From Serratia proteamaculans (GTDB lineage Bacteria > Pseudomonadota > Gammaproteobacteria > Enterobacterales > Enterobacteriaceae): a stretch of DNA of 64,000 bases. The notes under the pieces were generated by a model. That model was not told the origin of the DNA. It did no database searches and was given only the letters and a program-made list of their open reading frames with translations. Of the stretch, positions 24,411-33,841 are shown in pieces. The position numbers and the translations under genes are program-made. The stretch lies in assembly GCF_013337185.1 (NCBI RefSeq), contig NZ_SWDE01000001.1, positions 1,612,001 through 1,676,000 on the forward strand. The letters are read 5' to 3'. Position 1 is the stretch's first letter, and each line of letters starts with the position of its first letter.

Positions 24411-24911
24411 ATGCCGTCAAAGATTTTATTCAGCGCTTGCCTGGCCGGTTTTAAAGTTCGTTATAACGGATCCGATAAGCCCTTGTTCGACGCCACCCTG
24501 CAACGCTGGCAGCGCGAAGGCCGCCTGGTAGTGTGCTGCCCGGAGCTGGCCGCCGGTTTTCCCACCCCACGCCCCTCGGCAGAAATCACCCCATCCGCTG
24601 AAGGCGCCACGGTACTGGCTCAACGGGCAAGAGTGGTTGAAGTCAGCGGCGGTGACGTCACCGCCGGCTATCTGCTCGGTGCCCATCTGGCGCTGGAGAC
24701 CGCACAACGGCATGATTGTCGCTTTGCCCTGCTTACCGACGGCAGCCCATCCTGCGGCAGCCAGTTTATCTACGACGGTTCTTTCAGCGGCCAGACCAAA
24801 CCCGGCAGCGGCGTCACCGCCGAACTGCTGCGCCAGAATGGTATTGAGGTGTTTTCCGACCGTCAGATCGACGCGCTGATCGCCCGGATTGAAGCCGTGG
24901 AACAAGCCTAG
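24411..24911 (+). CDS. DUF523 domain-containing protein
   Basis: 166 residues. The DUF523 signatures are all visible: FSACLAGFKVRYNG near the N-terminus, VVCCPELAAGFPTPRPSAEI, and FALLTDGSPSCGSQFIYDG. The conserved cysteines (ACL, CCPE, SCGS) suggest a thiol or metal site; some DUF523 proteins are fused to DUF1722, where the pair is linked to deoxyribodipyrimidine photolyase-like or 2-thiouracil desulfurase activity. The ATG at 24411 gives the family start; an upstream in-frame ATG at 24363 has no support. Its stop overlaps the convergent Nudix gene by 4 bases. Confidence 0.85.
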   Translation: MPSKILFSACLAGFKVRYNGSDKPLFDATLQRWQREGRLVVCCPELAAGFPTPRPSAEITPSAEGATVLAQRARVVEVSGGDVTAGYLLGAHLALETAQRHDCRFALLTDGSPSCGSQFIYDGSFSGQTKPGSGVTAELLRQNGIEVFSDRQIDALIARIEAVEQA

Positions 24912-25333
24912 CGCTGCAGATGCTGCGCCAACCGTTGCTGCAGGTGCGAGATGCCCTGTGGATGTACAATAAAGCGCTCGATGACCATCATCTGCCAGCG
25001 TTGCCCTTCATCGCCAAAGCGAATGGCGGCTATCTGCTCCGGCGTGATGTGACCCAGCATAAACCAGGTCGGCGGGTAGCCGGGGAAAATCCCTTCGTAA
25101 CGCTGACGTAAACTCACCTGCTGTGCGTCAATCTGCAGGCCAAACTCTTCCAGCGTTTCCCGCTGCACGCATTGCAGCGGCGTCTCATCCCCTTCGCGCC
25201 CGCCCCCCGGCAAATCCCAACAGCCGGGCCAGGGAATATCCACCTTGTCATCACGCTGGTAGGTCAGCACGTTATCGCCGCACAACAGCGCGATTTTCGC
25301 GCCACCAAAGTCTGAGTCATCAATCTGTGACAT
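24908..25333 (-). CDS. Nudix hydrolase
   Basis: 141 residues with a complete Nudix box: GGGREGDETPLQCVQRETLEEFGL fits G-x5-E-x7-R-E-x2-E-E-x-G-U. The preceding PWPGCWDLPGG is the usual entry to the box. Substrate unknown; it hydrolyses a nucleoside diphosphate linked to some moiety. The ATG at 25333 has AAGAGG six bases upstream and is preferred over two upstream in-frame ATGs. It faces away from srfA, and the 114-base spacer between them should hold both promoters. Confidence 0.85.
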   Translation of the reverse strand: MSQIDDSDFGGAKIALLCGDNVLTYQRDDKVDIPWPGCWDLPGGGREGDETPLQCVQRETLEEFGLQIDAQQVSLRQRYEGIFPGYPPTWFMLGHITPEQIAAIRFGDEGQRWQMMVIERFIVHPQGISHLQQRLAQHLQR

Positions 25334-25447
25334 CTTGAACCTCTTAAAGAACGGCATTTTACCCCTGTCCTTATCCGTTTGACCGTTCTGGTCACGGGTT
25401 ACCATGGCCGATTATTTGTTTAGCCGAACAGGACAAGGTTTTTTGCC

Positions 25448-26656
25448 GTGGTGAAACCCTTTTTACGCAGTGGCAGTTTAGATGATGTGCTTGCATTGGG
25501 CGAAAATGGGCAACCGGTTTACGCCTGCGCACTGCAATTGCGAGAAACATTGCGCATTCGCCAACAGCAACCGGCCGCAGACTGCCTGGCTGTCCCGCAG
25601 CCGAACGAAACGGGTACCCGCATTGACTGGTATTCCCCCTTTCCGGGGAAAGTAACGTCCTGGCTGGCAGCGAGTGATGCCCAACGCACGCAGGCCGTGC
25701 AGTTGCTGGAACAAAGCCTGGCGACATTCCGTACTCTGGTCGCTCAGACACAGACCCACCCGCACCCCAGCCACCGTCTGTTTGGCGCATTGCTGGCCAA
25801 GGCCATGCAAATCCCTGACCCCAACCATGTTTATCTGGTCGATGGCAAACCGGTATTGACCTTCTGGGGCTTTATCAAGCCAGCGGCTCAGTGCCAGGAC
25901 GACCCGCTGGCAAGCCTGCGCCCGGCCGAAGAAGAAAAACCGACGCCTATCGCTGCCGCGCCGCGCCCGGTGGTCATTCCCGCCGCCAAACCCGCACCAG
26001 AACCGGTGGTTACGCCGCCTGCTGCAACTACGCCGGTGCAAGCACGTCGCCAATGGCGCCGTTATGGCTGGATGCTGCCTGTGATGATGCTGATTGCCCT
26101 GCTGTTTGGCTGGCTGAGCCGCCCAAGCGCCCCACTTGCAGAGCCTGTTGTCGCACCGCCAGCGGTACCGTCGCAACGCGCTATCGTACCCGCATTCAAA
26201 CTGCATCTGCCCTTAGCACCGGCGACGCTGATGCCACCCGCCCCGCTCCCCGTTGTCATGCCGCCGGCGGACAAGCATGCGCTGGTGTTGCCCAGCGATT
26301 CGGTCAAAGTCGGTTCAGTGCGTTTTCTGAACGGTAAATGGCGAGCCACTGTGGCACTCAAAGATCTGCCCACCGGTAAACGTCCCAGCCTGCAATATCG
26401 CATCAAAGAGGGGAAAGGTACTGCAAGCATTACTTACGGTGATGCCATCACCTGCCGGGTACCGATTGAGGCCGGGCTGATGCAGTCCGGCAATCTGGTA
26501 ATTAACAGCCGCACCAAAGCACGCTGTAGCGACGGCAGCCGCTACCAAATGCCGGAAATTACCTGTACGCAAAATGAAACCGGCCCGGCGGCCTGCGTCG
26601 GTCGCTACGATGCCCAAACGGTCTATCCCATGATGTTAAAGCGCGAGAGTAAATAA
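25448..26656 (+). CDS. srfA: SrfA-family protein (srfABC operon), membrane-anchored
   Basis: 402 residues, starting at the first of two tandem GTG codons (25448) as MVKPFLRSGSLDDVLALGEN, which I recall from Salmonella SrfA (SsrB-regulated factor, unrelated to surfactin synthetase). Residues 1-150 form a cytoplasmic domain (with DPNHVYLVDGKPVLTFWGF), 160-200 are Pro/Ala-rich, 206-223 are one membrane helix (YGWMLPVMMLIALLFGW), and 224-275 are again Pro-rich. The C-terminal domain (285-398) has four cysteines (336, 360, 373, 383) that could form periplasmic disulfides. The stop TAA shares its last base with the srfB ATG. Molecular function unknown; it probably anchors SrfB/SrfC at the inner membrane (inference). 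Confidence 0.85.
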   Translation: MVKPFLRSGSLDDVLALGENGQPVYACALQLRETLRIRQQQPAADCLAVPQPNETGTRIDWYSPFPGKVTSWLAASDAQRTQAVQLLEQSLATFRTLVAQTQTHPHPSHRLFGALLAKAMQIPDPNHVYLVDGKPVLTFWGFIKPAAQCQDDPLASLRPAEEEKPTPIAAAPRPVVIPAAKPAPEPVVTPPAATTPVQARRQWRRYGWMLPVMMLIALLFGWLSRPSAPLAEPVVAPPAVPSQRAIVPAFKLHLPLAPATLMPPAPLPVVMPPADKHALVLPSDSVKVGSVRFLNGKWRATVALKDLPTGKRPSLQYRIKEGKGTASITYGDAITCRVPIEAGLMQSGNLVINSRTKARCSDGSRYQMPEITCTQNETGPAACVGRYDAQTVYPMMLKRESK

Positions 26657-29601
26657 TGCTGGCCCCTCTTACTGATTACCCACGCAGCATGACGCTGATT
26701 CAGGATAGCGGCATTCAATTTTTGGACTTCGCCCTGACGCCGGTTCTGGATGATGAGTTTCCGGGCAAGTTTGTCCGCCAGACGGCCAGTGGCCCGCTAC
26801 TGCGCCTGCAATGGGATGCCGACAGTGGCAAATACCTGTTGCCCGCCCAACCGGGACAGAGCGCTGAAGTGGTTCGCCCGGAGTTCAGCCATTCTCTGCA
26901 GCAATCGCTGCAACTGCTGGATAAAACCTGGCTGCCGCTACCTTTCTTTCGTTGTACTTCATCAGGGGTGTTTTTGTCCGGGCCGGATAACTGGGCCCGC
27001 ATGCAGACGCGGTTACTCGATAGCCCCGACCAGGACGGCAACCTGCTGCGGGTGGTCCTGGCCTTTGATACCCGGCTCGCCGCCGCAGGCCAGGAAGCAC
27101 TAGCCCCAGGCGAAAGCGACATCAACACCGGGATCGGCTTCTCGCTGGGCCATCAAAACCATGAGCTGGGCGAGTTTCTTGACCTGACCTGGGTAGACAG
27201 TTGGCTGCGCGAAGTCTTTAGCCAATCCGCGAGCAGCCAGGAACTACGCAGCGAATCAGAAATAAACGCCGGGCTGAAAACCTTCGAATATCAGGCGCAC
27301 TACCTCAATCTGTTGAACCTGCTTGGCAGCCAATTAACGCTGCCGCAGATAAAAATCATCGGGGAGACGCCGCAACAGCCCGCGATCAACGTAGATCTGA
27401 TTTTGGATGTCGGCAATTCGCACACCTGCGGGGTGCTGGTCGAAGATCATCCGCAAGAAAATAATGGCCTGAAACAGACCAATGAACTGCAGTTACGTTC
27501 GCTGTCTGCACCGCATTGCGTTTACAACGAGTTGTTTGAAAGCCGGGTGGAGTTTGCCCAGGCGTCATTTGGCAAACCTCACCTTTCATACCAAAGCGGG
27601 CGCGATGATGCCTTTGTCTGGCCTTCGATCCTCCGCGTGGGCCGGGAAGCCGCGCAACTGGCCCAGCGGCGGGAAGGTACCGAAGGCACCACCGGCATTT
27701 CCAGCCCACGCCGTTACCTGTGGGACGAAGAACGCTATGCGCCCGGCTGGCGTTTTAACAGCCAACAAGAACCAATGGCTGCCGCCGCGCCGTTAAGCTC
27801 ACTGATCAACGACGAAGGTGTTCCACTGTCTGCGCTGCCGGTAGATGAGCGGTTGCCGGTTTTTGCCGCCCACTATAGCCGCAGCTCGGTCATGGCCCTG
27901 ATGCTGACCGAGCTGCTGGCGCAGGCACTGATGCAAATCAACAGCGCCGCCCAACGAATCAAAATGCCGAACACCGCGGCCCCTCGGCGTTTGCGTACCA
28001 TCATCCTGACATTGCCTTCGGCGATGCCCAAGCCGGAGCGTGAAATTTTCCGCCGCCGCATGCAAGAGGCGATTGGCCTGCTATGGAAAGCCATGGGTTG
28101 GCACCCGCTGGATGCCCCGTTCAGCGCTGAGCAAGCCCGTATGCCGGTGCCAGTGGTGCATATGGAATGGGACGAAGCCACCTGCGGCCAGATGGTTTAT
28201 CTGTATAACGAAACTCAGGTCAATTTTGCCGGCCGCACCGACGCCTTTTTCGCCGCCATGGCCCGGCCGGACCGACCGCCAGTGCCGGGAGAACAACCGG
28301 GAAAATCACTGCGTATCGCCTCTATCGATATCGGCGGCGGCACTACCGATCTGGCGATTACCCAATACCGGCTGGATGATGGCGTGGGCAACAACATCAA
28401 AATCAATCCGCGCCTGTTGTTCCGTGAAGGATTCAAGCTCGCCGGCGACGACATTTTGCTGGATGTGATTGGGCAATTTATCTTGCCCGCCGTACAGCAG
28501 GCGTTTGAACAGGCCGGGGCCAGCGCTGCAGCGGCGATAATGGACAAGCTGTTTGGCAACCAGGGGCGTATGGATGGGTTCTCCACCCTGCGCCAGCAGG
28601 CCACGCTGCAGATTTTCATACCCGCCGGGCGCGCGCTGCTGAGTGCCTATGAAGATTACGATCCGCTGGACAGCCACGCGGAAATCGCCGCCACTCTGGG
28701 CGAACTATTGCCACAGATGCCCACCCTGCAGGTGCTGGCATTTATCAATGACGAGGTTCAGCGCGGATCCGGCAACGCCGCCTTCGACATTCTGCAGACC
28801 CCGCTGGTGATCCGGCTGGGGGCCGTGCATGCCGCTTTCCTGTCTGACCGAATCGGCATCAGCCACTGCCTGCGCCTGCTGTGCGAGGTTGTAGCCTTGT
28901 ATAGCTGCGATGTGCTGTTAATCACCGGCCGTCCGGCGTGTTTCCCCGGCGTTCAGGCGCTGTTGCGACACCTGCAACCCTTGCCCGCCAGCCGAATTTT
29001 GCCGCTTGAGGGTTATCACACCCGCAGTTGGTATCCGTTTAACCAAGGCGGGCGCATCGATAATCCCAAATCAACCGCCGCCGTGGGTGCCATGCTGTGC
29101 CTGTTGGCTATCGACCTGCGGCTGGAGAGTTTTTACTTTAACGTCGGCGACTTCCAACCCTATTCCACCATTCGTCATCTGGGCATGCTGGACAGCAATA
29201 ACATGCTGGCCGACGATAATGTCTATTATCGCGATATCGATCTGGACTGCGCAGACTTTGCGCTGGATCCCGACAGCTATTTCCAGCTACGTGGCCCGCT
29301 GCGTCTGGGATTCCGTCAATTGGATAACCCACGCTGGCCGGCATCGCCGCTCTACGCCCTGACCATTACCGATGCCGCTCTGGCGCGCAAACTGGCTGGC
29401 GATGCGGTCATCAGCCTGCGTTTGGCCATCACCGGCAATGATCGGCAGGGAGCCGAAGGCGTCAGCATTGCCGAAGCCCGCCTGGCCGACGGCACGCCGG
29501 TGCCCGCAGACAGCCTGCAACTAAAACTCAATACCCTGGCAGCCAGCGCCTCTGGCGCAACCCATTATTGGATTGACAGCGGGAGCATTTATCAGCGATG
29601 A
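26656..29601 (+). CDS. srfB: Virulence factor SrfB family, actin/Hsp70-like (ASKHA) ATPase fold
   Basis: 981 residues. Three ASKHA nucleotide-binding motifs can be read: phosphate 1 at ~248-262 (LILDVGNSHTCGVLVED), phosphate 2 at 558-565 (DIGGGTTD), and the adenosine motif around 755-765 (LLITGRPACFPGVQALL). The ~245 residues before them (no recognised domain) and long insertions make it much larger than DnaK or actin. The C-terminal ~120 residues are beta-rich. Annotated in databases as virulence factor SrfB from Salmonella, but its biochemical activity is not established to my knowledge. It is coupled to srfA (one shared base) and srfC (ATGA overlap), so the three are made in fixed proportion. 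Confidence 0.9.
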   Translation: MLAPLTDYPRSMTLIQDSGIQFLDFALTPVLDDEFPGKFVRQTASGPLLRLQWDADSGKYLLPAQPGQSAEVVRPEFSHSLQQSLQLLDKTWLPLPFFRCTSSGVFLSGPDNWARMQTRLLDSPDQDGNLLRVVLAFDTRLAAAGQEALAPGESDINTGIGFSLGHQNHELGEFLDLTWVDSWLREVFSQSASSQELRSESEINAGLKTFEYQAHYLNLLNLLGSQLTLPQIKIIGETPQQPAINVDLILDVGNSHTCGVLVEDHPQENNGLKQTNELQLRSLSAPHCVYNELFESRVEFAQASFGKPHLSYQSGRDDAFVWPSILRVGREAAQLAQRREGTEGTTGISSPRRYLWDEERYAPGWRFNSQQEPMAAAAPLSSLINDEGVPLSALPVDERLPVFAAHYSRSSVMALMLTELLAQALMQINSAAQRIKMPNTAAPRRLRTIILTLPSAMPKPEREIFRRRMQEAIGLLWKAMGWHPLDAPFSAEQARMPVPVVHMEWDEATCGQMVYLYNETQVNFAGRTDAFFAAMARPDRPPVPGEQPGKSLRIASIDIGGGTTDLAITQYRLDDGVGNNIKINPRLLFREGFKLAGDDILLDVIGQFILPAVQQAFEQAGASAAAAIMDKLFGNQGRMDGFSTLRQQATLQIFIPAGRALLSAYEDYDPLDSHAEIAATLGELLPQMPTLQVLAFINDEVQRGSGNAAFDILQTPLVIRLGAVHAAFLSDRIGISHCLRLLCEVVALYSCDVLLITGRPACFPGVQALLRHLQPLPASRILPLEGYHTRSWYPFNQGGRIDNPKSTAAVGAMLCLLAIDLRLESFYFNVGDFQPYSTIRHLGMLDSNNMLADDNVYYRDIDLDCADFALDPDSYFQLRGPLRLGFRQLDNPRWPASPLYALTITDAALARKLAGDAVISLRLAITGNDRQGAEGVSIAEARLADGTPVPADSLQLKLNTLAASASGATHYWIDSGSIYQR

Positions 29602-31829
29602 AACCTATCACCTCCGGCCGGCACGAGCCGATAAGCAGCCTTGGAAACAGCATTGCACAGGCGATTGACTGGGTGGCCGCTACCCGGCAGCAGTCCACCC
29701 GGCTGAACCGGGAGGCCGATAACCTGACTGTCCGTCTGCGCCGCAGCTACAACCGGGCCAGGCAGTTGGACAGCGCCATGCATCAGCCCCTGACCATCGG
29801 CCTCTATGGTCATAACGCCGCGGCCAAGGCCCACTTGTTGGCGGCACTGGCGCCCGGTGCCAGGCTATTGACCGAAGATGCCACGCTGGCGGTACGCTAC
29901 CGCTGTGGTGACGCCCAAAATCCGCCGTCTTACCCTGTTGCCGTTTCCCTGCTGGATGAGGCGCAGTTGGTTGCCATGTTGATTGGCAGCGCCTTGATGG
30001 GCGGTTTTCGACCGGATTGGGATGCCCGTGCCATGGCCGCACATCTGCAGGCACTGGAGCGTCTCCGCCAGCCGATGGCTATCGGCGGGCTGGACAGCAA
30101 CGCCATGGTAGCGCTGTGGGACAACCTTCGTCTTCAGGGCGGCAAATGGCAAACGCCGCTGGCAAGACACTTCTGGCCACATGCCATCTCACTGGCACCC
30201 TATTTGAACGTTGACGACCGCGCCGGGCTGTTCGCACCGCTTTGGGGCGAGGAGCCAGCACTGACAACCTGTTATCGCCAGTTGGCGCATGCCCTGCACG
30301 CCCTGGGCCACTGCGAGCGCCTGTATGCCCCCCGCCAGGTATTGAGCCAGGATGAGGGGATTGTGCATGCCCAGACAATCCCTGCATCGGCCGGAGAAAG
30401 GCTGACCGTGCTGACGGAGCATGGCGTCGAGGTAGCGATCGCGTTGGCTGACCTGGCGTGGTTGGCGGCCTCGGTCACTACAACCTTGCCAGCGAGAGGA
30501 AATGTCGGGTTACCGAACAGTATCGAACTGCTGGACCTGCCGGCCGGCGCCCCATGCCCGGGCGCTGGGCTGATACAGCGCATGCAGCAGACAAAACGCG
30601 CCAACCTGCTGGCTCTCGCTGCCGATGGCCTGCACGCCAGTCTGCTGCTGGTGAGCGATGCTGCCCTTACGCCACAAGATGCCGGCCGTACGGGCAACGC
30701 GCTGGCCTACTGGGTCAGACAAACCCAGGGGGAAACCGCGGAGCTACGCAGCCGCCGCAAACCGGGTTTAATCTGGGCAGTCACCGCGTTCGACTCGCGT
30801 CAGGAAGGGAAATCCCGCCCCGACGACGCCGTTCAACGCTATGTCGGTGAACCGGGCGAAAGTTGGGCCACCCTGCTGGCGATGGATGAAAGCGACTGCC
30901 AGCGCATGGTGACCTGGCTGGCGGCACAGGCGCGTCCGACCTTGAAACAGGAGCGCATTCTTGAACAACAGCAGGAACTGCAACGCGAGCTGACGGAAAG
31001 CCTGCTCGGCAACTGGCTGCACGCAGCGGATACGCCGTTAACGCAGCAGCGCGCCCAGCAGTTACTGCGCAAATTGCAGGCACAGGCAGGGATCCACGGC
31101 GAACTGCTCGAGTGGCTGCTGCCGCAGTGCGATACCCTGCGCCAACTGTATAGCCAGCAACAGCATAACTTGCCCGCACCGGTGGCCGGTGGCCCAACGT
31201 TCGAGGTTGAGATCGATCTGTTTGACGAGGAAGATATGGCCTGTGTGGCGCCCATCGGGCAAGACGGTGATTCGTTTGCCCAACGGGTGTTTGCCGATTG
31301 GATAAATCATCTGCGCAGCCTGCCGGACAATAGCCAACTGCTGGCCTTGTTGGGCATCGGCAAGCAGCATCTGGAGATACTGGTCGACGCGTTAATCACC
31401 GCCGCCTGCCGATTGGAAATTGCCGAATCTTTGGAACGTGCCTTGTCTGCCGGGGCGCAACCTGAACAAGCTGAGGACAGACAGGTCAGCCAGGCGTTAG
31501 CGATATTGAGTGATTTCGTCACCTGGCTGGGCTTCCAGCAGCGCGAGGCGAAGTTACGCCCCGCCAGCCGAATCAATCACGGCCAACCCATCTTTACCCC
31601 TCCACCGCAGCCCGCCGTGGACTGGAGTAGCCAACACCGGTTAACCAAACTGGCCCCCACCCCGGCGAGAAACACCGCGTTTTATATCTACGACTGGTTA
31701 GTTGGCCTGCAGACGCTGTTGGCGGAGAACGTGGCAACTGCGGCGGAAGACACAATCGATGAAGCTGCACATCAAGCGTTGGCCGCCATTGTCGCCCCGC
31801 TTAACGCTGAGGCAACGCCAATGATTTAA
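29598..31829 (+). CDS. srfC: Virulence factor SrfC family, degenerate P-loop GTPase-like protein
   Basis: 743 residues. A helical N-terminus (1-62) leads to LTIGLYGHNAAAKAHLLAAL (residues 66-85), which sits exactly where a dynamin-like P-loop would be but reads G-H-N-A-A-A-K-A instead of GxxxxGK[ST]. A possible switch II motif follows near 306-311 (IELLDLPAG for DxPG). The rest is mainly helical with charged and Gln-rich segments (LEQQQELQRELTESLL), consistent with a stalk. No signal peptide or membrane helix is seen. It overlaps srfB by 4 bases. The GTPase relationship is inference from motif position only; it may bind nucleotide weakly or not at all. Confidence 0.88.
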   Translation: MKPITSGRHEPISSLGNSIAQAIDWVAATRQQSTRLNREADNLTVRLRRSYNRARQLDSAMHQPLTIGLYGHNAAAKAHLLAALAPGARLLTEDATLAVRYRCGDAQNPPSYPVAVSLLDEAQLVAMLIGSALMGGFRPDWDARAMAAHLQALERLRQPMAIGGLDSNAMVALWDNLRLQGGKWQTPLARHFWPHAISLAPYLNVDDRAGLFAPLWGEEPALTTCYRQLAHALHALGHCERLYAPRQVLSQDEGIVHAQTIPASAGERLTVLTEHGVEVAIALADLAWLAASVTTTLPARGNVGLPNSIELLDLPAGAPCPGAGLIQRMQQTKRANLLALAADGLHASLLLVSDAALTPQDAGRTGNALAYWVRQTQGETAELRSRRKPGLIWAVTAFDSRQEGKSRPDDAVQRYVGEPGESWATLLAMDESDCQRMVTWLAAQARPTLKQERILEQQQELQRELTESLLGNWLHAADTPLTQQRAQQLLRKLQAQAGIHGELLEWLLPQCDTLRQLYSQQQHNLPAPVAGGPTFEVEIDLFDEEDMACVAPIGQDGDSFAQRVFADWINHLRSLPDNSQLLALLGIGKQHLEILVDALITAACRLEIAESLERALSAGAQPEQAEDRQVSQALAILSDFVTWLGFQQREAKLRPASRINHGQPIFTPPPQPAVDWSSQHRLTKLAPTPARNTAFYIYDWLVGLQTLLAENVATAAEDTIDEAAHQALAAIVAPLNAEATPMI

Positions 31830-31870
31830 GGTATAGTGAAAAACCGTTTTCACCACAGGCGAACAAAACG

Positions 31871-32716
31871 ATGAACTCTCCGTTTCTGGTTACTCCGCAA
31901 TGGCTTGCGCAGCATATCAACGATGAAAACCTGGTAGTGGTTGATGTCAGGATGTCCCCGGTCGGCCTGGTGCCGAAAAAAGACATGCTCGCCGAATTTG
32001 AACGCGGCCATATCCCCGGCGCGGTGTATTTTGACATCGATGACGTCGCGGATAAAAACACCACATTGCCGCATATGCTGCCGACAGCAGAGGAATTCAG
32101 CGCGGCAGTGGGGAAATTGGGCATCAGCGAACAACAGACCATCGTGTTTTATGACGAAGGCAATCAGTTCTCGGCCCCGCGCGGTTGGTGGACCTTCCGC
32201 AACTTTGGCGCTCAGCAGGTTTATGTGCTGGACGAAGGTCTGAACGGCTGGACAGCACTGGGCCAACCGCTGGCTACCGGTGCGGCTCAGCGCACGCCGC
32301 AAACCTTCAACGCCCACTTTAATGCGGATGCGGTAGTCAATATGCAGCAGGTGGAACAGGCGCTGAACAGCGAAGTGCAAATCCTTGATGCGCGCGCCGC
32401 ACCGCGTTTTTACGCCGAAGCACCAGAACCGCGTCCCGGTCTGCACCGCGGTCATATTCCCGGCAGTATCAATATTCCTTACGGCGAACTGCTGGAAAAC
32501 GGCCGTTTCAAATCGCTGGCAGCACTGAAGCAAACCTTCGGCGACAAGGGCGTGAGTCTCGACGGGCCGATCATCACCAGCTGCGGCTCCGGCGTCACGG
32601 CAGCGGTGCTGGCTTTCGGCCTGCTGTCACTCGGCGCACCGCAGGTGAAACTGTATGACGGTGCCTGGAGCGAATGGGGTGCGTTAAGCGGCAAACAGCC
32701 GATCGAGCAGGACTAG
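31871..32716 (+). CDS. sseA: 3-mercaptopyruvate sulfurtransferase
   Basis: 281 residues, the same length as E. coli SseA. Two rhodanese domains are present; the first has lost its cysteine, the second carries the active-site loop CGSGVTA with nucleophile Cys238. This loop is the mercaptopyruvate-type (CG[S/T]GVT) rather than the thiosulfate-type (CRxGx[R/T]). It transfers sulfur from 3-mercaptopyruvate to thiols or cyanide in the cytoplasm. It starts 41 bases after srfC, with a TATAGT box and a small hairpin in between, so it likely has its own promoter. The stop overlaps the convergent LysR stop by 4 bases. Confidence 0.95.
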   Translation: MNSPFLVTPQWLAQHINDENLVVVDVRMSPVGLVPKKDMLAEFERGHIPGAVYFDIDDVADKNTTLPHMLPTAEEFSAAVGKLGISEQQTIVFYDEGNQFSAPRGWWTFRNFGAQQVYVLDEGLNGWTALGQPLATGAAQRTPQTFNAHFNADAVVNMQQVEQALNSEVQILDARAAPRFYAEAPEPRPGLHRGHIPGSINIPYGELLENGRFKSLAALKQTFGDKGVSLDGPIITSCGSGVTAAVLAFGLLSLGAPQVKLYDGAWSEWGALSGKQPIEQD

Positions 32717-33609
32717 CTGTTGATCCTATCGGCGACGATCTGCGCCAAACGCTGGATCGCCGCTGACGGGTTTTCTTCGGCACGGTGCAGCACCACGCCT
32801 AGCTGATTTAGCGGCGGCAACACGTCAGGTGGCAAAAGGGACAGTCCCGCTGGCAGCCCGGCGTCGGTGCGCACCGTCACCCCTAATCCGGCGCTGACCG
32901 CAGCCCATACGCCGTTCAGGCTGCGACTGGTAAAGGCGATACGCCAGGTAATACCGGCACGATCCAGCGCCTGAGTCGCGGCACTGCGCATCAGACAAGG
33001 GGCGTCAAACATCACCAGCGGCAGCGGCTCATCTCCCTGGCTCCATGGCGCGATTTCAAAATGGGGTGAGGCGATCCAGTGCATCTGCCGCTGACCCAAT
33101 GTCTGATAAAACGGCGTGCTGATACCGCCGTCCCACGCCAGTGACAAATCCAGTTGCCCTTTCAACACCCACTCGAGCAGTTCGGTATTGCGGGCGATAC
33201 GTGCTTCGATACGCACTCGCGGATGCGCTCGGGCAAAACTGCCCAAGACCTGCGGTAAAAAGGTTTCCCCAAAGTCTTCCTGCAAACCCAGCCTGACAGT
33301 GCCGTGCAGGTCCAGCCCGCGCACCGCAACGGCAGCCTCATCATTGAGCTCCAGCAAACGGCGAGCATAGCCCAGCAGTGTTTCGCCGGCTTCGGTCATT
33401 ACCATACCGCGTCCGGACTTACGCAGGATCGGGCTGCCAACCTGCTGCTCCAGCTTTTTCAGATGCGCGCTGACCGCCGAGGTAGATCGCCCCAGCCGTT
33501 CCGCCGCTTTTGCAAAACTGCCCAGCTCAATACCTGTCACGTAGCTGCGCAAATCGTCGAGATCAAAGGTGACTCGCCCCATACCCACCATCCCGTTTTT
33601 AAGAACCAT
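32713..33609 (-). CDS. LysR-family transcriptional regulator
   Basis: Up to 298 residues. The HTH (LDDLRSYVTGIELGSFAKAAERLGRSTSAVSAHLKKLEQQVG) and effector domain are clear. Three in-frame ATGs (33609, 33591, 33582) are possible; the third gives the most typical spacing before the HTH and follows GGTGGGT, so the true start may be 33582. It is divergent from the Fur-box-controlled FAD monooxygenase (232 bases apart) and may co-regulate it. Its stop codon overlaps the convergent sseA stop. Confidence 0.85.
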   Translation of the reverse strand: MVLKNGMVGMGRVTFDLDDLRSYVTGIELGSFAKAAERLGRSTSAVSAHLKKLEQQVGSPILRKSGRGMVMTEAGETLLGYARRLLELNDEAAVAVRGLDLHGTVRLGLQEDFGETFLPQVLGSFARAHPRVRIEARIARNTELLEWVLKGQLDLSLAWDGGISTPFYQTLGQRQMHWIASPHFEIAPWSQGDEPLPLVMFDAPCLMRSAATQALDRAGITWRIAFTSRSLNGVWAAVSAGLGVTVRTDAGLPAGLSLLPPDVLPPLNQLGVVLHRAEENPSAAIQRLAQIVADRINS

Positions 33610-33768
33610 CAGTCAAAATAATGCCGATATTACTAACAAAGATGGCGTGTCATGCTCAGCCGGTCAATAACTTTCAGGAGCATTGCTCTGCTTGCCAAAC
33701 AGCCGGCTTTACCACGTCCTCCCCCTTTGACCACACAGCACTGCGGGTTGACAGCCAGACTTGATATT

Positions 33769-33787
33769 GATATTGATAATCATTATC
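33769..33787. promoter_or_regulatory. Fur box upstream of FAD monooxygenase
   Basis: GATATTGATAATCATTATC matches the 19-bp E. coli Fur consensus GATAATGATAATCATTATC at 18 of 19 positions. It contains a perfect 7-1-7 core (TGATAAT-C-ATTATCA, 33774-33788) and lies in a 23-bp palindrome (33770-33792) with one central non-pairing base. It ends 55 bases before the monooxygenase ATG, overlapping its probable promoter, so repression by Fe2+-Fur is expected. Confidence 0.85.
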
Positions 33788-33841
33788 AATATTGAGTTTC
33801 AATCAGGATCTGCAGGATGCGGATCCCAGGAGTCACCCGCA

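Noticed and set aside
25448-26656. srfA as a surfactin synthetase gene
   Set aside because: Only the symbol is shared; the protein is 402 residues with one membrane helix and no adenylation or carrier domains.
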